From contig JANQGL010000466.1 of NCBI GenBank assembly GCA_028277325.1, positions 1 through 14,346 on the forward strand: a stretch of DNA of 14,346 nt, written 5' to 3'. This document shows positions 1 to 5,578 of the stretch, one piece after another (the stretch's first letter is position 1; each line of letters starts with the position of its first letter). The position numbers and the translations under genes were made by a program. The notes beneath the pieces are model-generated. The model saw only the letters and a program-made list of their open reading frames with translations, made no database searches and had not been told where the DNA came from. Source of the stretch: Magnetospira sp. GTDB lineage: Bacteria; Pseudomonadota; Alphaproteobacteria; Rhodospirillales; Magnetospiraceae.

Positions 1-651
1 CCCGACGGCATCGACGACCGGACCGCCGCCGCCATCATGCTCAAGGGGATGACGACGCGGTATCTGCTGCGCGTCTCCTATCCGGGGGCGGCCGGCGACA
101 GGGTGGTGATCCACGCCGCGGCCGGCGGGGTCGGCCTGATCGCCTGCCAGTGGGCGAAGCACCTGGGCGCCACCGTCATCGGCACCGTGAGTTCGGAGGA
201 CAAGGCGGCACAGGCGCGCGCCCATGGCTGCGACCACCCGATCCTCTACACCCGCGAGGACTTCGTGGCCCGGGTCCGCGACATCACCGACGGCCGGGGG
301 GTCGACGTGGTCTACGATTCGGTGGGCCGCAACACCTTCGAGGGCTCCCTCGACTGCCTGCGCCGGCGCGGCATGATGGTCAGCTTCGGCAACGCCTCCG
401 GCCCCGTCGGGCCGTTCGAGCCGGCCCTGCTGGCCCGCAAGGGGTCGCTGTTCCTGACCCGGCCGGTCCTGTTCGACTACGTGGCGACGCGCGGGGAGCT
501 GCTGGAGTCGGCGGCCGACCTGTTCGACACGATGGCGGCGGGGGGCGTTTCGGTGACCATCAACCAGACCTATCCGCTGGCCGACGCGGCCGACGCCCAT
601 CGCGACCTGGAGGCGCGGCGGACCACCGGCTCGACGGTGCTGCTGCCGTAG
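1..651 (+). CDS. NADPH:quinone oxidoreductase, 3' part (5' end outside window)
   Basis: Zinc-free medium-chain dehydrogenase/reductase of the quinone oxidoreductase family, which reduces quinones or related carbonyls with NADPH in the cytoplasm. The open frame continues to base 1, so the N-terminal catalytic part lies upstream; an ATG at 37 is internal. Visible are the stretch AAAIMLKGMTTRYLL, typical of the linker into the cofactor domain, then the Rossmann dinucleotide-binding signature HAAAGGVGLIACQWAK, and later GRGVDVVYDSVG and the C-terminal YPLADAADAHRDLEAR, all usual for Qor. No zinc-ligand cysteine cluster is seen in the visible part. The stop is TAG at 649-651, followed by a GC-rich segment without a convincing terminator. 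The next gene, on the opposite strand, is a pseudogene, so context gives no clue to substrate. The family is clear; the exact substrate is not. Confidence 0.9.
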   Translation, partial: PDGIDDRTAAAIMLKGMTTRYLLRVSYPGAAGDRVVIHAAAGGVGLIACQWAKHLGATVIGTVSSEDKAAQARAHGCDHPILYTREDFVARVRDITDGRGVDVVYDSVGRNTFEGSLDCLRRRGMMVSFGNASGPVGPFEPALLARKGSLFLTRPVLFDYVATRGELLESAADLFDTMAAGGVSVTINQTYPLADAADAHRDLEARRTTGSTVLLP

Positions 652-784
652 ACCCCCGCCCGGGGCGGTTTCAGGGGACGCATCGACCGGTTCCCGTCAC
701 CGCCGTCCTCGTCCCGAGGTGCTCCCCCAGGGAGCCTCGAAGGGCGAGGGGCCGGTCCGGCCGCCGATCCCGCGCGCCGGCCCG

Positions 785-1105
785 TCACCAGTCCAGAAGG
801 GCGTCCATCCACCGGACTCCGTCCCTGCCGGCCTCCAGCAGGATCAGGTTCCAGTCCTCCCCCACCGCCCAATCGACCCCGACCACCACCCCGGCCAGCA
901 TCGCCAGCGCGGCGCCGACGCCCATCAACCGCCGCAGGGCGATGTAGACCGCCGCGCCGGTCAGGTCGCGGCCCGAGGGCGCATCCTGCTCCAGGATGCC
1001 GACGATGCGGCGCCGCCAGATGCCGCCCGAGCCAGCGGCTCCAGGCCCAGGAGACCCAGTCGGCAAGGCCGTTGGTCAGCGGCAACACACCCAGAAAGAG
1101 AAGAA
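785..1105 (-). pseudogene. Remnant of a small membrane protein, frameshifted and 5'-truncated by an IS
   Basis: Reading the minus strand down from the IS boundary, one frame gives LLFLGVLPLTNGLADWVSWA and WSRWLG (about 1105 to 1028), a hydrophobic helix rich in Trp. Coding-like sequence then continues in another frame as WRRRIVGILEQD, followed by a second hydrophobic helix (LMGVGAALAMLAGVVVGVDW) and the C-terminus DGVRWMDALLDW, with a stop at 785-787. The switch lies near 1019-1030. There is no start codon or ribosome binding site left, because the reading frame meets the end of the IS1595-like element at about 1106. I read it as a two-helix inner-membrane protein broken by both an indel and an IS insertion or deletion. 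I do not recognise the family. A 93-codon frame from an internal ATG (785-1066) would also be open, but its first residues look like out-of-frame sequence. Confidence 0.55.
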
Positions 1106-1112
1106 GGGGCTG

Positions 1113-1145
1113 TCCCAGATAACGCCGGTGAGGTGTTATCTGGGA
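1113..1145. repeat. 11-bp perfect inverted repeat in the IS left end
   Basis: TCCCAGATAAC at 1113-1123 is the exact reverse complement of GTTATCTGGGA at 1135-1145, with 11 bases between. It sits between the apparent IS terminus and the transposase GTG start, so it may be a transposase binding site or a hairpin that limits transposase expression. This is inference; only the repeat itself is seen. Confidence 0.7.
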
Positions 1146-1148
1146 TTT

Positions 1149-1380
1149 GTGCGCAAGAGCCGACTGAGCCGATCGAAGCAGGATCATCTGATGGAGCATT
1201 TCGTGGCCGGGACGACGGCGCGAACCGCTGCGGCTCTGTGCGGGGTGAACCGCAAGACGGCGGCTTATTTCTACCATCGTCTGCGTGAGATCATTTCCTA
1301 TGAGATGGAAGCCGAGGCGGACGATATCTTCGATGGCGAGATCGAGGTGGACGAGAGCTATTTCGGCGGCCGGCGCGGGG
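1149..1380 (+). pseudogene. IS1595-family (ISXO2-like) transposase, truncated after about 76 residues
   Basis: The N-terminus from a GTG start reads (M)RKSRLSRSKQDHLMEHFVAG then TARTAAALCGVNRKTAAYFY and HRLREIIS, the helix-turn-helix region characteristic of IS1595-type transposases, followed by EIEVDESYFGG, which carries the first catalytic aspartate (D68). The remaining catalytic residues and the rest of the usual roughly 215-235 residues are missing. After YFGGRR (ends near 1376) the frame stays open only into the 3' end of the opposite-strand exonuclease gene, so the residues beyond are not transposase. It cannot be active. The GTG at 1149 was chosen because family members normally begin with MRKSRLS; the frame upstream of it is open but is IS end and flanking sequence. 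Confidence 0.85.
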
Positions 1381-1411
1381 GCGACGGGTGGTGGCGCGCC
1401 CCGCCGGGGTC

Positions 1412-3550
1412 TCAGAACTTCTCCTGCTGGCGGCGCACCGCGACCATGCGGTTGCCGGCCGCGATGGCCTGATCGAGGGTGGTCACGCCGCGCGCCTCCA
1501 GGAGGTCGATCATCCTGAGGAACACCGCCGCGGTGACCAGGGCGTCGCCCATCGCGGTGTGGCGCCCGGCCAGCGGCACCCCGAAGCGGGCCGCCACCGC
1601 GTCCAGGCCGTGCTCGGACTCGTGATCGTGCAGCCAGACGCTGAGCAGCAGGGTATCGAGCACCGGGTTGCCGAACACGAGGCCGCTGGATTTCTCCTCG
1701 AGGGCCAGGAACTTCATGTCGAAGGCGGCGTTGTGGGCGATCAGCACGGCGTCGCGGGCGAACGCGTGGAAGCGCGGCAGGATGTCGGCCAGGGCCGGCT
1801 TGCCGCTCACCATGTCGTCGGTGATGCCGTGGATGCGCGACGCGCGGCGGGGAATCGGAATCCCCGGATCGACCAGGCGGCTGAACGATTCGCCGGTCAA
1901 CACCCGGCCGTTGACGATGCGCACCCCGGCCAGCGACACGATGCGGTCGCCGGCCGACGGCTGCAGGCCGGTGGTCTCGGTGTCGAACGAGATGTAGGAC
2001 AGGACGCGCAGCGGGCAGTCGCCGAGCCGCGCGCCGGTATCGGGCAGGTTGAAGTCGAAGAACTCGGGGCGGGGCGGCAGCGCCGGGCGCGGGGTCCGCT
2101 TCTTGACCCCCTGCGGCAGCGGCATGCGGAGGCAGGCCCGCCCGCCGGCCGCGGCCTGGCTCCACAGGTCGGTCTTGTGGTGCATCAGCACGTCGCGCCC
2201 GGTGATCCCGCCAGGCGCCCCCTCCAGCGGCACCTCCAGCCAGGATTCGAGCGCCGTATAGGGCACCGGCTCGCCCGGCCACACCACCTCCAGGGTCACC
2301 CGGCTGTTTTCGGGGCGGGCCTCCAGGGTGACGCGCGGCTCGCCGTCGTCCTGCGCCGACAGGTCGACCCCCCGGTCGCGCAGCCGGCCGATCAGGTGAT
2401 CCAGCAGCTCGACCAGCAGCGTGTTGTCGCCGTGCAGCCAGCAGGGCAGGCCGACCATCACCGCGTCCACCGCGTCGCGGTCGCGCAACCGCCGCACCAC
2501 CCCGTCGAGCAGGTTGGCCGACCAGATGTCGGCCAGCGGCCAGTGTCCCTCCAGCAGGGCGCTGTAGGCGGCGGCGTTGTCCTCCACCATGCGGCACAGT
2601 TCGTCCACCCGTTCGGCGAGGATGCGCGCGAAACGGCGCCGGACCTCCGGCGGCGGATCGCGGTTGTCGAGGATCCACGCCGCCACCGCCAGCGCCGCCA
2701 GGGGACGCCGCAACCCGTTGGTGGCGCGGTCGAGCAGATGGTCGCGGCGGCCCAGCGCCTCCAGGTCCTCGGTGGCGTCGTGCAGGGTCAGCAGATAGGC
2801 GGTCGGCGCCTCCGCGTCGTCGGTGACCAGGTTCATGCGGCCGCGCAGCAGGGTCCGTCCGTCCACCGTGGCGCAGACCAGGATCAAGGCGAGCCCGTCC
2901 GGATGGTCGCGGTGGCGCCCGTCGTGCAGCCGGTTGCTGAGTCGCTCCAGGCCGTGGAAGAACGGCTGCCGGTTGAGAAACCCGAACAGCGACCGGCCCA
3001 GCCCAAGCTCGCCGTCGCCGCGCTGCATCAGCCGCAGGGCGGCGCGGTTGTAGAGCAGGATGCGGTGGTCGAGGGTGCACATCACCACCCCCTCCTCCAG
3101 CTCGTTGAGCAGCGTCGCCAGCCGCGCCCGGGTCTGCTCCACCGCCCCGGTGGCCTCGGCGATCTTCTGCGCGGTGTCGCGTCGCGCCTCGGCCAGCGCC
3201 TTCACGGCGGCCCGCAGAACCTCCGGCAGCCGCCCCAGGTGACGGCCCGGCCGCGGGTCGATCCAGTGGTCCGGATTGGCGTACAGCGCCGTCTCCGCGT
3301 CGTTGGCCAGCCGCTGCAGGGACTCCGCCACGTTGACGTCGAACAGCAGCCAGACCCCGGCGACCAGCGCGACCAGCACGAACGAGGCCGCCGCGCCGGC
3401 CAGCAGCAGGGGTCCGGCGTCCCCCTGCGCCAGGCTGTCGCCCCACAGGGTCCACGCCGCGAACAGGACTCCCATCACCACCACCGGCACCGCGACCCCG
3501 AGGGCGATGAAAAACAGGCCGACCCGCAACCGCAACGACCACGGACGCAT
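1412..3550 (-). CDS. Membrane-anchored PAS / pseudo-histidine-kinase / DEDDh exonuclease fusion
   Basis: A 712-residue protein. Two membrane helices (about 12-33 and 47-70) lead into a charged linker and a PAS-like domain (about 145-260, with LEEGVVMCTLDHRILLYNRA). Next comes a region shaped like a histidine kinase: NGLRRPLAAL at 278-287 aligns with the H-box HELRTPL but has Asn278 where the phosphoacceptor histidine belongs, and HGDNTLLVELLDHLIGRL (373-390) resembles a weak ATP-binding N-box. From about 517 on is a DnaQ-type 3'-5' exonuclease: ExoI SFDTETTGL (D523, E525), ExoII HNAAFDMKFL (D611), ExoIII HTAMGDAL (H664, D669), so all five DEDDh residues are present. The ATG at 3548-3550 lies 4 bp after the response-regulator stop; an upstream GTG at 3568 would add six residues and overlap it. 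The likely role is exonuclease activity tuned by a sensory input; substrate and signal are unknown. Confidence 0.88.
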   Translation of the reverse strand: MRPWSLRLRVGLFFIALGVAVPVVVMGVLFAAWTLWGDSLAQGDAGPLLLAGAAASFVLVALVAGVWLLFDVNVAESLQRLANDAETALYANPDHWIDPRPGRHLGRLPEVLRAAVKALAEARRDTAQKIAEATGAVEQTRARLATLLNELEEGVVMCTLDHRILLYNRAALRLMQRGDGELGLGRSLFGFLNRQPFFHGLERLSNRLHDGRHRDHPDGLALILVCATVDGRTLLRGRMNLVTDDAEAPTAYLLTLHDATEDLEALGRRDHLLDRATNGLRRPLAALAVAAWILDNRDPPPEVRRRFARILAERVDELCRMVEDNAAAYSALLEGHWPLADIWSANLLDGVVRRLRDRDAVDAVMVGLPCWLHGDNTLLVELLDHLIGRLRDRGVDLSAQDDGEPRVTLEARPENSRVTLEVVWPGEPVPYTALESWLEVPLEGAPGGITGRDVLMHHKTDLWSQAAAGGRACLRMPLPQGVKKRTPRPALPPRPEFFDFNLPDTGARLGDCPLRVLSYISFDTETTGLQPSAGDRIVSLAGVRIVNGRVLTGESFSRLVDPGIPIPRRASRIHGITDDMVSGKPALADILPRFHAFARDAVLIAHNAAFDMKFLALEEKSSGLVFGNPVLDTLLLSVWLHDHESEHGLDAVAARFGVPLAGRHTAMGDALVTAAVFLRMIDLLEARGVTTLDQAIAAGNRMVAVRRQQEKF

Positions 3551-3554
3551 GGCC

Positions 3555-3938
3555 TCAGGCCCCGCCACCGCCGGCCAGCCGGGCCACCCGTTGCAGCAGG
3601 TCGTCCACCTTGAACGGCTTGGCGAGATAGTCGTCGGCGCCCAGCGCCAGGCCCTTCTCGCGCTCCTCGCGCCGCGCCCGCGCCGACAGCATCAGCACCG
3701 GCAGGCGGCGCACCGTCGGATCGGGATGCGCCCGCAGGGTCTGGCAGACGTCGTAGCCGTCGCGGCGCGACACCATCACGTCGAGCAGCATCAGGTCGGG
3801 CGGCGCGAGGCCGACCGCGCGCAGCGCGGCGGCGCCGTCGGCCGCGGTCGACACCGCATAGCCGGCATCGCTCAGGACGAAGTCCAGGGACGCCAGCAGA
3901 TCGGGATCGTCATCGACAACCAGGACGGATGCAGGCAT
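3555..3938 (-). CDS. Single-domain response regulator (CheY-like receiver)
   Basis: A 127-residue stand-alone receiver domain with no output domain. Landmarks are the acidic cluster VVDDDPD (D9-D11), the phosphoacceptor D53 in LMLLDVMV, S85 in the switch position (VLMLSAR), and K107 in YLAKPF. All residues needed for phosphorylation are present. It is the first gene of a two-gene unit with the exonuclease fusion downstream, separated by only 4 bp, which suggests that the two are made together and work together. Because the neighbouring kinase-like domain lacks its histidine, the phosphate probably comes from another kinase, or the receiver modulates the fusion protein by binding. The ATG start is preceded by a moderately G-rich stretch. 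The family call is secure; the partner is inferred. Confidence 0.92.
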   Translation of the reverse strand: MPASVLVVDDDPDLLASLDFVLSDAGYAVSTAADGAAALRAVGLAPPDLMLLDVMVSRRDGYDVCQTLRAHPDPTVRRLPVLMLSARARREEREKGLALGADDYLAKPFKVDDLLQRVARLAGGGGA

Positions 3939-4292
3939 GGGCGGAGGTCCCCTCGAAACCGGTTTCCTGTCGTTGGGTTCACGAGTCCCACTGCGTCAGA
4001 AATGGAGCAAAACGTACCGCATCAACGTGTTATCCAGATAGACCCTTGATCTAGTGTCCTTATCGAATCCGAAGTTCGAAAGCGCCTGCCGTATAATGAT
4101 ACGAACTTCGGATTCGGGACACTAGCGCAGGTTTCGATCGACCGGAACCGGTCGTGGTTGCGACGGCCGGCGAATCGGTCGCGAACGCTCTGGAATCACG
4201 CCACCTTACGCCTTCAGGCGGGGTCCGGGAACACCCCTGTTCGGGCGCAAATCGTGCTGGCACCGGGGGATCGGGCCGGCTAGGATCGGCCG
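3939..4292. other. Intergenic region between divergent genes, with an IS-like palindrome
   Basis: These 354 bases separate the divergent response-regulator and PAP2-like genes, so promoters for both should lie here, though I cannot pick a convincing -35/-10 pair. The central part (about 4010-4125) is less GC-rich than the flanks and holds the palindrome listed separately. Open frames across 4060-4263 are not supported as genes: they lack a good ribosome binding site and their composition does not look coding. Just before the plus-strand gene, AGGA at about 4282-4285 can serve as its ribosome binding site. Confidence 0.6.
4051..4125. repeat. 75-bp imperfect palindrome, MITE-like or fused IS ends
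   Basis: The outer arms CTAGTGTCC (4051-4059) and GGACACTAG (4117-4125) are exact reverse complements. The inner arms CGAATCCGAAGTTCG (4064-4078) and CGAACTTCGGATTCG (4102-4116) are also exact. The left side has an extra TTAT (4060-4063) between them; the right side has none. The central 23 bases carry no gene. The ends both read CTAG, which could be a palindromic target duplication or part of the repeat. The size and structure suit a miniature inverted-repeat element or the two ends of an IS joined by internal deletion. As RNA it would form a stable hairpin. The family is not identified. Confidence 0.75.
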
Positions 4293-4943
4293 ATGACTCC
4301 GCAGCGCCTTCGCCGTCCGGTGGTTCAGATGCTCGGCCTCGCCCTGCTGGGCTGGGTGCTGTGCGCGGTGTTCGTGGATCGCGGGCTGGCCTTCCAGGCC
4401 CTTTATGTCCACGCGCCGGCGCTGCACGATCTATTGGCGCAGGCGGCCCTGATCACCCTGCCCCTGCCCTGGGTCGCCCTGACCGCCGCCTGGGGTCTGG
4501 CGACCAGGCGGCAGGCGGCCCGCAAGGCGCTGTTCGTGATCACGGTCTGGGGAGCGACCACGCTGGCGATCGACGTCGTTTCCATCGTGATCGGCCATTA
4601 CCGGCCGCGCGCCTGGATGGAGTCCCTGGTCGCCGGGCAGGTCGCCGATCCGGTGCTCGCGGTGGCGTTCCTCGGCAACAACACCGAGGCCCTGTGGGGT
4701 CTGGTCGCCGGGGCGATCCTGGTGTCGCCGCACTGGCGGCCGGTCCTGGTGGGAGTCGGGTTGGCGGCATCGGCGCTGCGGGTGGCGGCCGGCGAGGCCT
4801 ACGCCGGGGACTCCCTGCTCGCGGCCGGCATCGCGCTGGCCTGCGCGGCCGCCGTGCGGCCGTTGTTCGCGGCGCCGGCGATCGGCGACGCTCAGTCGCG
4901 AATCGGCGGCGACGGGTCGCGGCCGTCGAGCATCAACCTGTAG
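4293..4943 (+). CDS. Degenerate PAP2-superfamily membrane protein
   Basis: A 216-residue protein with about six hydrophobic segments and the layout of an acid phosphatase/PAP2 membrane protein. The three signature motifs can be placed but are worn: in motif 1 (KxxxxxxRP) R104-P105 are kept in GHYRPRAW but S97 replaces the lysine; motif 2 (PSGH) is represented by GNNTEALWG (128-136) without the histidine; in motif 3 (SRx5Hx3D) R163 and D173 are kept in LRVAAGEAYAGD while A169 stands where the nucleophilic histidine belongs. It should therefore lack normal phosphatase activity, and may bind a lipid phosphate, transport or regulate. The ATG at 4293 has AGGA about 8 bases upstream. Its last 52 bases overlap the end of the convergent intact PAP2 gene. 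Confidence 0.75.
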   Translation: MTPQRLRRPVVQMLGLALLGWVLCAVFVDRGLAFQALYVHAPALHDLLAQAALITLPLPWVALTAAWGLATRRQAARKALFVITVWGATTLAIDVVSIVIGHYRPRAWMESLVAGQVADPVLAVAFLGNNTEALWGLVAGAILVSPHWRPVLVGVGLAASALRVAAGEAYAGDSLLAAGIALACAAAVRPLFAAPAIGDAQSRIGGDGSRPSSINL

Positions 4944-5578
4944 AGAACCAGCACCACCAGAACGGTCAGCAGGCCGCCGAACAGGGCATCGGTGAAGAAA
5001 TGCTTGCCCTGCATCACCCGCGCCACCCCGGCCAGGGTGCCGACCCCGAGGGCGCCGCCGATCCACAGGGCGCGCCGCCGCCGGGCCAGCAGGGCCAGGG
5101 CCAGGGCGTTGAAGGCGAAGGCGGCGTCGCCAGCCACGGTGGAACAGTTACGAGCGCACTGGTCGGCCAGGGTCAGCGGCGCGGTGTAGACGGCACCGCC
5201 GCCGAATCCGGCGATGTCCTTCGGGCGGGCGCGCCCGGAATGCTCCTTCAGCATCGCGTTGGCCACCAGGCCGGCGCTGACCAGCACCGACAGCAGCACG
5301 AACAGGTAGCCGCGCCCGCTGAGGCCGAGCAGGGTCCGCCGGCCCAGCCAGCCGCGGATGGCGTCGATGGCGAACAGCGCCACCGCGACCGTCATCAGGC
5401 GCCGCATGTCGTCGTCGATGAAATGGCCCAGGGCGGTGTGCTGCCAGGGAAACCCCTCCCCCTCCACGTAGAGGGCGCGGGACACCCACAGGTCGACCAT
5501 CGGGACCGCATGGAACAGCTCGGCCAGCAGGGCGATGCCGATCAGCAGGCCGGCAATGATCAGGTTCAGGCGGGTCAC
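4892..5578 (-). CDS. PAP2-family membrane phosphatase (lipid phosphatase type)
   Basis: A 228-residue integral membrane protein with PAP2 motifs: K111 through R118-P119 in KEHSGRARP, a motif-2 variant CSTVAGDAAFAF (145-156) where the PSGH histidine is replaced by D151, and ARVMQGKHFFTD (186-197) with R187, the catalytic H193 and D197. Family members remove phosphate from lipids such as lipid A, phosphatidylglycerol phosphate or undecaprenyl diphosphate at the periplasmic face. The GTG start (5576-5578) overlaps the TGA of the upstream glycosyltransferase in GTGA, with GGGAGA just upstream, so translation is probably coupled. A TTG 11 codons earlier (5611) is possible but less attractive. Pairing with a GT39 enzyme suggests a role in lipid-linked sugar or lipid A modification; the substrate is not shown by the sequence. 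Confidence 0.88.
   Translation of the reverse strand: MTRLNLIIAGLLIGIALLAELFHAVPMVDLWVSRALYVEGEGFPWQHTALGHFIDDDMRRLMTVAVALFAIDAIRGWLGRRTLLGLSGRGYLFVLLSVLVSAGLVANAMLKEHSGRARPKDIAGFGGGAVYTAPLTLADQCARNCSTVAGDAAFAFNALALALLARRRRALWIGGALGVGTLAGVARVMQGKHFFTDALFGGLLTVLVVLVLYRLMLDGRDPSPPIRD

Larger units (their letters stand above)
1106..1380 (+). mobile_element. Remnant of an IS1595-family insertion sequence (left end only)
   Basis: The element seems to start at the G run at 1106-1110, with GGGGCTGTCCCAGATAAC reading as a terminal repeat directly against the disrupted gene. An 11-bp perfect inverted repeat inside this end (1113-1123 with 1135-1145) precedes the transposase start at 1149. The transposase homology stops near 1376-1380 and no matching right-hand terminal repeat is found before the exonuclease gene ends at 1412. 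So the element is a left-end fragment. A target duplication cannot be shown because the right end is missing. The precise right limit is uncertain by some 30 bp. Confidence 0.75.

Noticed and set aside
570..3542. A 990-codon open frame on the minus strand
   Set aside because: Arg/Gly/Pro-rich shadow of the exonuclease gene in another frame, running through the IS remnant; only its short LLFLGVLPLTNGLADW stretch is meaningful, as part of the membrane pseudogene.
1388..3613. A very long open frame (741 codons) on the plus strand
   Set aside because: It is antisense to the exonuclease fusion, is low-complexity in Arg/Gln/Val/His, has no recognisable domain, and follows from the high GC content leaving few stops.
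4026..4041. GTGTTATCCAGATA resembles the inner repeat of the IS1595 end (GTGTTATCTGGGA)
   Set aside because: The match is short and breaks at the core; there is no second arm or transposase sequence beside it.
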